Shown: positions 23,601-35,268 of the stretch, piece after piece
Position numbering within the stretch: position 1 is the first letter of the stretch
How the letters are laid out: each line of letters opens with the position of its first letter
NCBI RefSeq assembly: GCF_000003815.2
Contig: NC_049992.1
Span: 8,607,837-8,671,836, forward strand
DNA: 64,000 nt
From: Branchiostoma floridae
Taxonomy: Eukaryota > Chordata > Leptocardii > Amphioxiformes > Branchiostomatidae
Reading direction: 5' to 3'
Notes under the pieces: model-generated
Databases searched by the model: none
Told to the model about the DNA's origin: nothing
Seen by the model: only the letters and a program-made list of their open reading frames with translations
Made by a program: the position numbers and the translations under genes

Positions 23601-26600
23601 GATGATGCCGTTGTCAATCATTAGACTCTGTAGGTGTCGTCTGAAAAAAACACAAGAGACAGAATGTCAGGGTTTCAGCAGTGATCAAAATGTTTTCTAG
23701 TACATGTTAAGTGGAAGTTGTTACCACAATGTTCAGTAAAGGAATCCTCCCTATATATAGCTATAAACCACATTTGCAGTCAGATGAGCAAAGGTTAGGT
23801 GTGACAGGTTGTTCAGTGTAATATAACCAGCTACTGATGCACTGCATGCATAGGAAGCTGGTGGGCGGTTATACCATCTTTACAGATACAGGTACAGATA
23901 CAGTTACAGACTTGATACATACAAAAAAGGTGTTGCTATGTATATGCAAATGAAATTAGGATTGACAGTGAGTGTTCACAGTGAATCAAATCATGACGTC
24001 ACAACAGTCTCAGATTTGCTACAAATGTGTAAGTTGTTTTTCCTACCTTAGGCTGAGTTTCTGCAGGGCTCCCAGCACATTTTCCCGCGTGATTGAGTCC
24101 TTATCCTCGGCCTTCAGCGTATCCTCTAACACCTGCAACACTTCCGTGCACTGTGCCAGGTACGTCCGACCCTCTGCCAGGGACGCGAACGTGTTGAACA
24201 GGCGTGCCGTGTACTGCCGAACCACCTCGCTTGGGGAACTCAGCATGTCTAGCACTGCTTGCTGAAATGTTTGTAAAAAAATGACTTCAATTCAAAATAG
24301 ATATAGTTGTAATTATCAGCTACTTAATAAATAACATTATTTCCTATGCAAGGGACACAAACGTGTTAAAGAGGTGTGCTGTATACTGCCATACCACTTG
24401 CTTGGGGAACTCAGCTTGTCTAACAATGATTGCTGAAAGGATTGGAGAAAATAGGATCTCATTTCAAAAGAGACATGAATTTGCAATAATGATCAATATG
24501 AACTGCATGTTACAAACATCAGTCTATTCTCTCACCCTGTGCGGCCCTTCCACCGTGCACCCCAGGAGATCGTTGTTGATGTACGCTGCCAGGACCGTGT
24601 TTCGCTGCTCCCCCGCGACCGACCGCGTCAGTCTCTGGTAGTGCAATGAAGACGTTAACCATTCATTTTATACAACATTGGCAAAATTTGTCAGTAGATG
24701 CACAACACAGCATAAAAATGTTTACATATCAGTCAGGTTTACGTTATACACTCTTACAATATTTAGTTGAAGGAAAAAGTGTGCAGTTGTTGTTATGATA
24801 ACTCATCAGCATTTGCTCGTAACCAAGCATAAAGTTCATCTCAGATCAAGCCTCAGTAACTGTCTGTACATGCACATTCTAATTATTGCTTCAAATTCAA
24901 TGAAATGACTAATTGATTTTCTTGACTGTTCTCAGTCCCTACTTAATGTTATTGTTGTTGTTATTTTGTTGTTATTATGTTGTTGTTTACACTGACCCAT
25001 CTGAGAGCCTGCAGCAGCAGGGCCCTGATTCGCTCGGGCCCGTGCGTCATGTCTCGCTTCACGCTGTCGTAGTCCAGCGATGGCAGCAAGCCCGGTTCGT
25101 CTGCAACCTTCTTCTGACTGTGGGACATTACAAGATGTAATCAGGACGGGAACAGCAATATAACAGCATGTACTGTTCACATGTTCATACTGTTACATAT
25201 TTGTGTTTATAATGTTCAATTTATGCGTGTCTTGCTGACTATGCTTGAATTTCTGACCATAAATAAAATCAGGCATAATCAGGATGGGAACAGCAATATA
25301 ACAGCATGTACTGTTCACATATTATTCATACTGTTCACATAGTCATGTTTAGGACTCACCAATTTGATTTGTTGGTTTTCGGATTTTTTAAAGTGAAAAT
25401 ATAGCAACTGGATATCATTAAAGCAATGGTCAGGGAGGAAAATGTAAATATGACCATATTCACTCCATAAAACTGAATGCACCAAGGCATGAACCTGGTT
25501 CTCTGGCTTTGTAACAAGAGAGATGAACAAGATTATAATAGTTTGAAATCTCACTTTTGTGGAGCTATGGATTCCCTTAGAGCTGCTCCAGCCTGAAAAA
25601 AATATCAACAACTTCATAAGCAAATTTCCTTACAGATACAACAAAGAAACACAGTACCTGCATTGCTATCGTGTACTAGAGGTATATCACAGTCTTGAAA
25701 TTCTGTTTTTGTTTACCTGATCAGACATTCAAAGAATTCAAACTTTGGTAAATACATTGCATCAAGTGACCAAGCAAATGATGTCCAAGATTTCACATTC
25801 TGAAATGGTAGAGATGTTTTCATATTTTATGTTAACCCACAAGCTTTGCTCCATCAAACAAACAAAAAGAAGAGGAAAATTTAAAGCGGAAGAAACCAAC
25901 CTGCTTGCACACCTTATATCATATTCATATTAATTCATCATGCAAATAACCATCATGCCTAGTCAACCACCATCACCGCAGTAATAAAGAAATAGCAGTT
26001 TGGTTGCCATAGTTACCTGGTAATAATCAGGCTAGAGAGCCGCAACACAATGGAGAGAGGGAAGAGGAGAGAGGAGGAAGAAAGGGTGCAAAAAACACAA
26101 CAAACTTCAGCGTGAATTCTGTAAAAACAAACTCATGGGAAAAAACCATTAGGCCACAGCAACAAAGTTCCTTTTTCCCTAGACCAAGATGTGAAAGTAG
26201 GAAAACTATAGGACATGCATTAAAACCTAATTATGTCCTTAATATTGTTCAATTTCCTTCTCATTGTACCCAAGAACTCAACAATTTAATTGATGTTCAC
26301 CATGCAAAAGAGAAAGAGTTTTTGATATTTTAATACATTTACGTCATCCAGTCACAGTTATATGAATCCAGCCATTTCAGTGTACATTTTGTATCTCATG
26401 TTATCTTCTAGAAGATGTTTTGACTTGAATATCACCTCTACAACCTTACAACTTACAAGACAGGGTGATTCAATTTTACAATCTACAGTAAAAGCCGTTC
26501 AATTGCACACCCCATTTGCCAGCATACTTTGTGCAATTATCCAGGTGGCGCAACAATGATAAGCTATCCAGCTGGACTGCACCGGTTTGGGATTTTGGTA

Positions 26601-29600
26601 TTCCATGCAATTAACAGAAATGAGCCTTAATCCATTGTGCAATTAACTGGCTTCTACTGTATATACAATTTGCACAAGAAACCTTTAAAGTACAAAATCA
26701 AGACCATCAAAGACTTCCAAAATCTGTCTACTAGCAAGTCTAAAAACACAATGACCTTGAAATTTTCAACACTTTACAAACAATTATTCCAGGACCTCCA
26801 GTTTTTGTACTGTTCACAAAACGTAGAGGCAAAAGAGTCTGAACAAAACTTACTGTGCCGGGCCTGGTGAAATCCATGGTCTGTCGCATCTGGTTACTGA
26901 AGAGTCGGTTACACACACCCTGTAGGTACTCAGGTGTCACCTGTTAACGATAATCACAGGTTAATGGGACAAAAGTGACAGTGATCTCAGCCTTTCTGAG
27001 GCAGCTGGGGCAGTGGGTTGTTATCCACCATATACATGTATCTAGGGTATGGTATTGGATGGCAAAGCCCATCCCTCTCCTTTACAGCCTTTTACATCCC
27101 CAACTGAAGTCAGTTACCCACTTATACATCTGAGCAGGATGAGGAAAATACTGTAAAGTAACTTTAAGGGCAAAACATCAATGGCATGTCAGGGGGTTCG
27201 AACCCAGGACCTCTGGGTTCTGAGTTGTGGAGAAAATTGGAAAAGAGCAAAGAAATAGACGAAGAACTCACCATGTCACCGTGCACACAGTTTTCCAGAG
27301 AGTCAACAAGTTCTGCTGTGATTCCTATCAGGTTGTGATAGTCGCCCTGGGGGGAAAGGTCAAAATAAGTAGTTTGCATACATAATAAAGCAGAAAACCT
27401 GTAAGGATAGGGTCACTAGAGATCATTCTTGAGGAACTAAAAAAACATATACTTTTCTAATAACTGATGTTTGATAACCTGGTCTGTGACAATACATGTT
27501 TTAAGTCTTAAGTACATTGTAGAGCCTGACTGCAAAATGCAAAATTTAGAAATCCCAATGTCAAAACCCGGTATTTGAATCTACGACAGCAGCGCTTGTA
27601 AAGAGCAATCATATCATTCCATGGGAGGTTGGGTCAAACATTATTAAGGCCCATGTATGACACAGTACACACTAACCTGCATCTTGTTATATCTCTTCAT
27701 GTAAGTCATGGTTCTCTTCTCAGCATCCACCACCTGCTGCTGCATGTGCTGCATCTGTCCTAACATCTCTGGACAAGGAACACACAAACAAACATGTTCA
27801 AACATCTAGTTCCAACCAAGTCCACAGCCTTTCTCCATTATCATTTTTACATGTTACATACGGTATCACTAGTACCAAAAACATGCTCAATGAGTAAGGT
27901 TTACCACAAGTGAGACCATTGGAAATATGTTTTTCTGATTCTGAATATCATAAAAACTATGAGCTACATCTAATTCAAACCACTGTTAAGTTCAGAGCCT
28001 TTCTCCATTAGTGTTGTTACATGTTGTTACATGTTATATACAGTGAAACCTGTCTATAGGGGTCACTCAAGGGACTGACCAAATTTGGCCCCTATGGGCA
28101 GGTGGCCCCTATAGGCAGTATAGCCAAAAAGGTACATTTCACCACAAGCAATAAGTGACAAGGTATTCAGCTTCCGTTGAGATACTGAGTATTTATTGAC
28201 AATATTATTAAGGTTATACATTTAAACTAAATATGAGTTTAAAACAAACAGTTTAATCAAATAGATTTGTATTACTACTACTGCTACAGCACTGTAGCTG
28301 CTCCCTTATTTCTGTATAGTCAAAATGTATGTCAATCATGACATTAGAAGACAGTGTACTTATAATAATTTAGACATGATTAACACTAATCTGAGTCCGA
28401 CCGACACCTGCTCCGAAATCAGCCGCTAGTTGACGGGGGGAATTGCCGTTCTCGGAACGCCGAATGACCAACGTCAATGCGTGTCCCTCGGGAGTCGAAG
28501 CCTTCGACATCGTATTTCTGAGTCAAAACTGACAGACATTTGCTTGGTTCTCTTGTCTGAACACGAAGTCAGCGCCGCCATTTTCCTTTGTTCCTCGATC
28601 GATCTTTTCTGAGCTTGGGTCACAGCGCGCGTCTCCGGCAACTTTGCCAATCGAATAGACAAATCGTGTAAATTCCGCTAGTTGACGGCAAAAATTAGAC
28701 GTTCAATCACTGCTGATAACAAGTTCATAATCATTTCTAAACATCAAAACGCCACAAAAACTTTCACTTGTTCAGGAGGGCTTGGCTTGACTTGTCTGCA
28801 TGCGCCATTATGCCAAGGTGGTTACGTCGAAATAAAACTGTCTCTACGTAGGCTTATTTCTTTGACAAAAAAACAACTTCGTCTAGTTCTTACATAAATA
28901 ACGTTGATTTAATTGATTCTTATCGTTTTTATACCATAATCACCGTATTTTGTGCTATAAATCAGAATTGCTGTTCCCACATTTTACCTTGGCAAAAATG
29001 GAGTCGTCCACTGACCCCTATTGACCTTGTTTACTTTCTGAGGCGGCGCCATCTTGGAAAATTTACGCAAATACAATTCCGATATTTTTGGCCCGCGGAA
29101 TACGAAAATTAGACCATCGCACTTGGATTTCAAGAGCCTATAACATCAGATACATGAACGGACGGTCTACTTGTAAAATCTGTCCATATATTCTTTCAGT
29201 CTGCACAGAAATGACGATGTAGAGAAGGGTAGAGTGCAAAGAGTCTGAGACGGGAAAAACTCCAACAACACTTTGGTGGAAAAGCTTCGCATAAAATCAC
29301 ATAATTTTGTAAAATGTTTCTTTATTCAATGTTTCCTTCGTAAATCGTCCAAGTTGAGCCTACATTTTGCTGATGTAGTGCAGAAATTGAAAAAAAAGTG
29401 AACCCCGCGTGGGTTTAGCGCGGCGTAACGCGGCCGGCCAGTCGCGCCGGTGACCGCTATCGGCAGTGTTGGCATAGCGGCCGGACTGAAAATCGGCTGG
29501 CCGCGACCGCATTCGACAGGTGACCGCTATAGACTATTTCTTAATGCTTACGTCAATGGGAAAAATCCAAGGGACCGACAAAAAGTGACCGCAATGGCCA

Positions 29601-32600
29601 GGTGGCCCCTATACTCAGGTGACCCCTAAGGCAGGTTTCACTGTACATTGTACTACATGTATATGATCTGATTAAGCATCAAAAACCTTCTCAATGGGTA
29701 TTGTCTACCACAAGTAAGACAAGAGATACCTTTTGAAAGGCCATTGCAAATATGCTCTGAATATCATAAAAAAATTAGTGTGAAGATATATGTCTATGGA
29801 ATCACAGCATCTATGAGCTAGTATATGGATCCAGAACAGAGGTGCAAAACGATTCAGTATAGGCTGTAAAATTTCTGTTATTGATCTCCCAGTTTCCCTT
29901 CCTCACCTTTGCTGACAGAGCCTCCGTCCCTGTACATGTCAAACAGTCTCGGCTGGGACGCTGACTTCAGGGTCAAGGTCAGGAACTTCTCCAGTCTCAT
30001 CTTCAAGTCGGGAACCCAAGATTCCTGGGGTGAAGTGGCAAGGAGATGATCTTAGAAAACAAAACATTTGTGATGCTTTTGTTTCCATGATTCTTGATAA
30101 CTGTTTCATTAAAACTGCTCTAACTTCAGTTTATTCAGCTACTTTTATGTAATGAAGTTTACTTGATACAGTAGAAGCCAGGTAATTGCACTACGGATAA
30201 CTGCACACTTCTGTTTATTGCACGGAATCCCCAAATCCCAAACAAGTGCGGTCCAGCAAGATAACTTCGCATTATTGCACCACACGGATAATTGCACGAA
30301 ATACGCTGGCAAATGGGGTGTGCAATTAAGCAGCTTCTACTGTATAAGTCTTATACAGACTGATACAACCTTAGAAATACCATGAATTTTTAAAGATTTT
30401 ATTTTGACTAACCATATCTTTCAAGTTCCTGGTGTTTCCCAGCTAAAGGTGACCATAAATCTGATCATTACATTCAGCTAACCTTCCTTCCCATATATAA
30501 CTTCCACCTCTTTCTCTGACTCTGTCTAAATACTTATGTCATAATTATAGACAATATCATTCGTAGCTTGGGAAAATAACAGCTCAGATACAATGGTATT
30601 CTACCGGTTTCGACTTTGTTCGTCTTTCTCAAGAATCATAGACAACACTTACAGAGAAGAGCTCCTTGAAGGAGGGATGAGCGCGTGGGTTGGGGACAAA
30701 GGGTAGCGCGTAGAACGGGAGGAACTCCGTGGTCTGGCTGAGGGTAGCCCCGCCCGTCTCGAGGTAGTCTTTAAATGCTGACATGGCTTCGTCCATCTTG
30801 GCTTTGCTCTGTGGAACAAACAGTATAATTAACATGGACACATTTAATCCACGGGTTAGATCTGTCGGAAGTCAACCATTTTTCCTTTCAGAATGCTTAA
30901 CTCATTTTTGTATTCTCCATTTCCGCGGGGTAACCTTTATCTGTTGTTTAAAAAAACTGGGTATTTAAGGATGTCAATGCAATGGACAGTCCATCCACTT
31001 GATATCCCTAAACACCCCCTGGTTTTAAAACAACGAATATAGGTTACCCTGTGAATAAAGGTGAACTAGCCTTACTTCCAATTACTTCAAATATAAGTAT
31101 TTACCAAGACAATTTTGATTTCCAATTTCAGACCTTCCAAGAGCAAAACATATCTGGAAAAATTCAAATTTAAGAATCTAGAATAATCTCTTTTAATAGT
31201 GCCATATTAAACATTATCATATTTTCAAGAAAAGACATTTTCACCAGTACTCACATTTTTGCTCTGTCCATACTTGATTGGGTAGATGGCAAAGTAGATG
31301 TGAAGGTAAAACTCCAGCTTCTGACTAACGGAGTCGTCCTTCCTGACGTAAGACGGGATGTGCTGGTCCCACAGGACGAAGAAATCCCTCCTCTCTCCGT
31401 GGTCAAACAGGGTCAGGAACTCACGCTAAGAACAAAGGAGTCAATGCAGGGTCGGACATAGCCTGATTTAATCGCGCTTCTTAGGCCCGTCCTACAATGT
31501 CGCAGGGAGGAGTCTACAAGCTCCGGATAGCGGAGTTTGCGTTACACAGACTACGTTGGACAAGTTTTTTTAACATTCACTTGTCCTATCAAGCAAGTAC
31601 AATTTACTTGCCGAAACCAAATTTTCACCTGCCCCAAATTTAAATGACTATTTTCTACGCATTTTCACTTCCAGCAATTGAATTTATTTGACATTGCCTT
31701 TACTTTTCAGTTTTGCCTAACATTTGATGACTGTAAAAAGTTAAAAGTATACTTTTATATAATCTTACTTGCCCGATCGGGCAAGTGGGGTAGGACATGT
31801 GCTTGCCTCATGGGAATTTTCACAACCCTGCAATGTCTCAACGGTGATGTTTTATACATGCAGATGTTAGGCTTTAAAATGCTAGCTAGCTGATTCATGT
31901 ACAAGTATACAATGAGAACTTTTAAAGAAATCAGGAGTTGCTGTAAATACAAATTCAAGTATACCATGATTCTATTTTCTTCCATCAAAGAATGTATTTT
32001 CAATGCTAGTTTATGTGTGTGATTTGTTCTTTACATTCGCACACTTAGCTCCCCAAATATGTAACAATATTATGGCAGTTACATTTAAACCACGGCTTTT
32101 TAGTTTGTAGTGCTTGTATAAGTGGTGCAGCCAATCAGTATATGTGATGTGATTAAAAGTTCTCACACATATTCACTGCAACTTGGTTACAGTCTACAGT
32201 TTTCTTCTATGTGCCTACATTCTTTTGGTACAATCATTCCTGTCACAGTAATTTTTAAATATATCTATACCATATATGTGAGATGTATACCATATACATA
32301 ACATAACTCCTTAAGATCCCACCTGTAAGCCCAGTTTCTTCTCATCGTTCTTGACCCGCCCTCCTGAGATGGGTGAAGGTTTGCCCTTCCTGGAGCATTC
32401 ATCCTCAAAGGTGGCGGACGTGTCTTCATAACTGCAGAAGTCCAGATACTACAGCAACGGATAGTAAGAATGACAATCAGATTATGTGGTAGCTTTATAT
32501 GCCAAATTATATCCTACACCCTTGAAATCTTGAAAAACGGCTTAAGCCCAAGATGTATTAATGTTAAATGAAGGTAAAAACATATATGTTTAACTCTTTT

Positions 32601-34281
32601 GTGAATACTACATTCAGTGGTAGCATAGCTCCCATGCATTGTTCACTAGAAACGTTGTAGTTTTAAGTACAAGTTATGTTATACCTTAAGTCTTTCATAT
32701 AATTCTTATTGATAGTAAAACTACTGCATTTAGCCCAATTATGGACAAGAATGTACAAATACAGATCATATAAAAAGATTTACCTATACATAATATCGAA
32801 ATAAAACTACATCTATACTTTGCGACACTATGATTCAACAGTGTAACCCAATAAATCAATTGGGAGTGGGAAAGATACAACTTTCAAAGGTGTATATATT
32901 ACTGTAAATGCAGAAACTTTTTCGGTGGTTTAATGTTTAACCATGGCAGTAAGAGACTACAGTGAATGGTGCAACCGCAAACTTAAGACCACCGTGAAAA
33001 GTCCTTTTCCCGCTACCACGAAATTAAATCTCCACGAACTTAAATGCATTTACAGTATTGTCTCTTGAATGGCAACAAAAAATTGCCCTGTTGGGAGTTT
33101 ATTTTGCTTGAAGTGGTCAATAGAACAGGTACTCTGTAATTACAGTGTACCTTGTGATAAATAATGCAGAAGAAAGTACTCTATTTTTAGCTAGGGAGGT
33201 CAGTCCAGACAAGGAAAGTTGGTTGGGACAATAGTCTTTTAGTACTTTTGGAATACCCGCATAAGCAATTTCCAACTACAGAAGTGGGCAACTAAAGTTA
33301 AACTAAATAGTGCTATATGCACAAAAATAGAATTGCTATAGAATGATCAGTTCAAAGGCAATAGTACAGTATAATGGCTCTTGCACAAGAAGAATGAGTA
33401 CATTTCCCAAGTCACTCACATAATTCACACTTGACTAAACCCATTCATATCAAATATCCTAGGGCATCAAATTACGTGTGTGTTGTTACCATGACAACAT
33501 AAGACAACATTTATGAGTTTTGGCATAATGTGGTATCAATACCCTTTACTACCAAGAAACCCAAGACAGACATATATATGATCTTTGATTTCAAAAAATG
33601 AAATGAAAAAATAGTGTAATAATATAAATAATATACAGTCATAATTTGACCAAGTCTTCATCATTCTTTTGTAGGAAAATAAATATATGATATAGACAGA
33701 ATAGAGATATGATATAGACAGAATAGAGATATTAATTATGAAGTACATTGTACTGAAAACAAAATGATCTACATCAGGGTTATAGCCAGCCTAAAATCAT
33801 TTTCTGTCCCCTGAAAGTTAAATCCTATCGAGCGCCCAAGGCAAAATCATAAACTCTGAAATCTAGACCCAGCAAAACACTATTTCCTGCATTTTGAGGT
33901 GTAAAATTTGCTGGTAGACTAAGCTGTTCAACACAACAGCATGTGTTTGGGTGAAAAATTACACAAGGTAGACAATTTCTATTATCTTTACATATTGATT
34001 TTTGTCCATCACAAAAGATGGAATGGGCAAAGTTTTTGTCCGTCCTCCGCTGCAATATTCAGTCAAAGGACAGAAGGATGAGTGCTGGCTCAATCAGTCA
34101 ATGGCTACAACGCTGATCTATATAATGAAATGATAAACGTATTTGTAATGGTAACTTTTGATATTTCTGGACATTTCAGCATCAATCATTTAAAAAGTAA
34201 CACCTACTAGTAAGTATTATTCAAACATACCTCTTTGACAATGTTGTTCAGTTCAGCCTCAAATGCCACCAGATCCCCCAT
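15087..34281 (-). CDS. ARMC9: ARMC9 orthologue (LisH and armadillo-repeat ciliary basal-body protein), 24 coding exons
   Basis: Coding exons, 5' to 3': 34231-34281, 32323-32448, 31255-31425, 30653-30808, 29907-30024, 27677-27768, 27272-27346, 26854-26940, 24997-25113, 24536-24634, 24047-24261, 23501-23640, 22502-22578, 22050-22124, 21669-21821, 20780-20884 (runs into the gap), 19906-19938, 19518-19612, 19280-19334, 18676-18784, 18205-18245, 17913-17977, 16884-17029, 15087-15169. All have AG/GT borders and matching phases; total about 830 aa (human about 818). The start [20 protein letters not shown] matches the ARMC9 LisH N-terminus. Armadillo-type helices run about residues 330-580 (for example [20 protein letters not shown]). 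An acidic tract, [17 protein letters not shown], precedes [17 protein letters not shown] and SSEYLGIMT, followed by a Pro/Ser/Arg-rich tail. ARMC9 acts at the ciliary basal body and is a Joubert syndrome gene in humans. The 5' UTR exon and its acceptor lie just upstream. Confidence 0.93.
16186..16236. repeat. 51-bp perfect direct repeat, copy 1
   Basis: Runs from ATTGAGGCATGCCACAAGG to TTTTAGAAGGATGATG, identical to 16606-16656 and 420 bp away, in the last ARMC9 intron. Copy 1 is surrounded by degenerate TTAGTGATAACC repeats (15945-16330). Confidence 0.9.
16606..16656. repeat. 51-bp perfect direct repeat, copy 2
   Basis: Identical to 16186-16236. The flanking sequence of the two copies is unrelated. 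Confidence 0.9.
17181..17512. mobile_element. hAT-like MITE with CAGTGTTCT ends
   Basis: Left end CAGTGTTCTCACCAGG; right end CCTGGCAAGAACACTG, its imperfect complement. The interior shares ACTATTTCCTGCATTTTGAG with the element at 33775-34115. No matching 8-bp target duplication was visible. In an ARMC9 intron. Confidence 0.65.
17606..17645. repeat. (CATA)n microsatellite
   Basis: About ten uninterrupted CATA units in an ARMC9 intron. Confidence 0.9.
17748..17900. mobile_element. GCTAGTTCACC-family MITE, truncated
   Basis: Shares the TTTAGGGATAT, GTGG.TTCAAACTGCAATA and GAAACCACTGTCCAC arms with the copy at 10333. Its right end (TTAACTAGTG) lies about 10 bp from the donor side of ARMC9 exon 22. 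Confidence 0.65.
19026..19243. mobile_element. GCTAGTTCACC-family MITE, most complete copy
   Basis: Ends ACGCTAGTTCACCTTTATCC and GGATAAAGGTGAACCAGCGT are inverted repeats, each flanked by TA, as expected for a Tc1/mariner-like target. Between two ARMC9 exons (18676-18784 and 19280-19334). Confidence 0.8.
20215..20422. mobile_element. MITE with CTGTAAATGC ends and TTCGCGGT boxes
   Basis: Inverted ends CTGTAAATGCAG and GCATTTACAG are flanked by TA on both sides. The interior repeats CCGCGAACTTAAATCC three times, with inverted GTTCGCGGTGG copies. A second copy is at 32902-33055. Confidence 0.85.
20885..20984. other. Assembly gap (100 N) inside an ARMC9 exon
   Basis: Exactly 100 N, the usual placeholder for unknown size. 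It removes the 5' part and acceptor of the exon that resumes at 20884 with [14 protein letters not shown]. Confidence 1.
21470..21560. repeat. Local dispersed repeat, copy 1
   Basis: CTTCATACAAAAACAGATTC through CTGCAGCATGCTAGACAAAC recurs at 22199-22285 with about 10% differences. Both copies are in ARMC9 introns. Confidence 0.75.
22199..22285. repeat. Local dispersed repeat, copy 2
   Basis: Diverged copy of 21470-21560. Confidence 0.75.
22985..23406. mobile_element. Complete hAT-type MITE with perfect 8-bp target duplication
   Basis: The 422-bp element begins TAGGGGTGGGTACCGGTACA and ends with the imperfect complement TGTACCGATACCCAGCCCTA. It is flanked by the identical octamer GATGTGAC (22977-22984 and 23407-23414). 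Eight-bp duplications and (C/T)AGGG ends are hallmarks of hAT elements. The subterminal regions are dense in GGTCCGGACC-type palindromes, possible transposase-binding sites. No transposase is encoded. Confidence 0.9.
24349..24440 (-). pseudogene. Decayed partial copy of an ARMC9 exon within the adjacent intron
   Basis: About 92 bp match the 5' part of the real exon at 24047-24261 together with its acceptor. Shared blocks: AACGTGTT, CTTGGGGAACTCAGC and TGCTGAAA. Several substitutions, including in the acceptor region, suggest it is not used. It lies between the real exon and the next exon upstream (24536-24634). Confidence 0.75.
25139..25340. repeat. Local direct repeat pair
   Basis: GGGAACAGCAATATAACAGC and ATGTACTGTTCACAT occur at 25148-25182 and again at 25286-25320, about 140 bp apart in an ARMC9 intron. 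Confidence 0.8.
26484..26661. mobile_element. MITE with TACAGTARAAGCC ends
   Basis: TACAGTAAAAGCCGTTCAAT at the left and ATTAACTGGCTTCTACTGTA at the right are inverted repeats. The interior contains several TGCAATTA boxes. Same family as 30167-30344. Confidence 0.85.
28041..29643 (-). mobile_element. Non-autonomous pogo/Tigger-like DNA transposon with transposase N-terminal remnant
   Basis: The ends CAGTGAAACCTGTCTATAGG and GGCAGGTTTCACTG are inverted repeats flanked by TA on both sides. A minus-strand segment, 28510 down to about 28385, starts [19 protein letters not shown] and continues with [16 protein letters not shown]. That reads like the N-terminal CENP-B/pogo-type helix-turn-helix (usual form: charged residue-N-G-x-S-x-R-x-x-A-x-x-F-G-V). 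No catalytic domain follows, so the copy is internally deleted. It lies in an ARMC9 intron. A shorter relative is at 48523-49007. Confidence 0.7.
30167..30344. mobile_element. MITE with TACAGTARAAGCC ends, second copy
   Basis: TACAGTAGAAGCCAGGTAAT at the left and AAGCAGCTTCTACTGTA at the right, with internal ATTGCACG and ATTGCACC boxes. Family of 26484-26661. Confidence 0.85.
30922..31072. mobile_element. GCTAGTTCACC-family MITE, left end truncated
   Basis: Begins within CCGCGGGGTAACCTTTATC and ends AATAAAGGTGAACTAGC. In an ARMC9 intron. Confidence 0.7.
32902..33055. mobile_element. MITE with CTGTAAATGC ends, second copy
   Basis: CTGTAAATGCAGAAAC at the left and AACTTAAATGCATTTACAG at the right, TA-flanked. 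Shorter and more diverged than 20215-20422. Confidence 0.8.
33775..34115. mobile_element. hAT-like MITE with CAGGGTTATAGCCA ends
   Basis: Left CAGGGTTATAGCCA, right TGGCTACAACGCTG (imperfect inverted repeat). Flanking octamers ATCTACAT and ATCTATAT match at 7 of 8 positions. It shares ACTATTTCCTGCATTTTGAG with 17181-17512. In the first coding intron of ARMC9. Confidence 0.7.
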
Positions 34282-34849
34282 GGTCCCAGCACAGAGTCAC
34301 CACAACACACACGGCACAGAAGTGTCACGATATCATCCTACTGCTGCTTCTGTTTACCTGTGGAGACAAGTAATCCGTGTATAGACATCTTACAGACAAC
34401 TTTGGTACAATAGCCCAACATTCACATGTATTGTCATTCAGGTAAATTAAAACTAGTACAATGTACTGGTACTATAATTGTAAAAAAATCTATCAAAAAT
34501 CTATCAAAGTCAAAACGTAGGTAAGCTAAGGTAACATACATGAAGTGTTCATATCCTAATAATAAATTGGTTAACTGAAGTCATTTTCGAGTAATATATG
34601 CTCACATTCAGTGTGTATTGAATTCTACAGTTCTCTCATTACCACCAAACTGTTACACAAAGGAGAACCTCCTTACAAGCTTTTTTTTTTTTTTCACTCC
34701 ACTTCAAACCACTTTCTATCATCTACGTCACCTGAACAAATATGTACACAACAATGCTACAATGTTTCATTTTTTGCTTGGGCAAATTTTAGTCTAGATC
34801 TAAATAAAACAGACATGGTGAGGAAAAACTATTCACTTGACCACTGTAA

Positions 34850-34885
34850 TACCAAGGAGGTTAAAAAATTTTAACCTCCTTGGTA
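34850..34885. repeat. 36-bp near-perfect palindrome
   Basis: Arms of 17 bp (TACCAAGGAGGTTAAAA and its complement) are separated by 2 bp. In the intron 5' of the ARMC9 start codon. Confidence 0.9.
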
Positions 34886-35103
34886 ATACTGCACAGTGAG
34901 TAACTTGTTGCTAAAATTATTTGTAGAAAAAATATCTTATCACTTTCACTCTAGGCATAATTAACCGTGATGCCTAAGTATATTCTTTTTACCTTTAAGT
35001 GTTGCGACAAGAAAATCGTGCTACAAGTTCAAAGATGCCCTTCATAAGACGTGACGGTCATATACAACAAAGAAACATCAACTCCTTCAAGAATACCCTA
35101 CAA

Positions 35104-35120
35104 CCCCCCCCCCCCCCCCC
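35104..35120. repeat. Poly(C) tract
   Basis: Seventeen consecutive C. In the ARMC9 leader intron. Confidence 0.95.
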
Positions 35121-35268
35121 ATCTACCTTGTTGTGAAGCATCCCAAGATACAAACGATTCATCCAATAGCCCACAAAAACACAACAATCGAGTTTTTCCC
35201 TTGAATCTCTCTTGCAACAATTACATACGACCTTCTACACGAGTAATACTACAAAAACAGCTCACCTA

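Noticed and set aside
31440..31840. Possible hAT-like element (GCAGGGTCGG ... CAACCCTGC)
   Set aside because: The ends are only weakly complementary and no target duplication is visible, so not listed.
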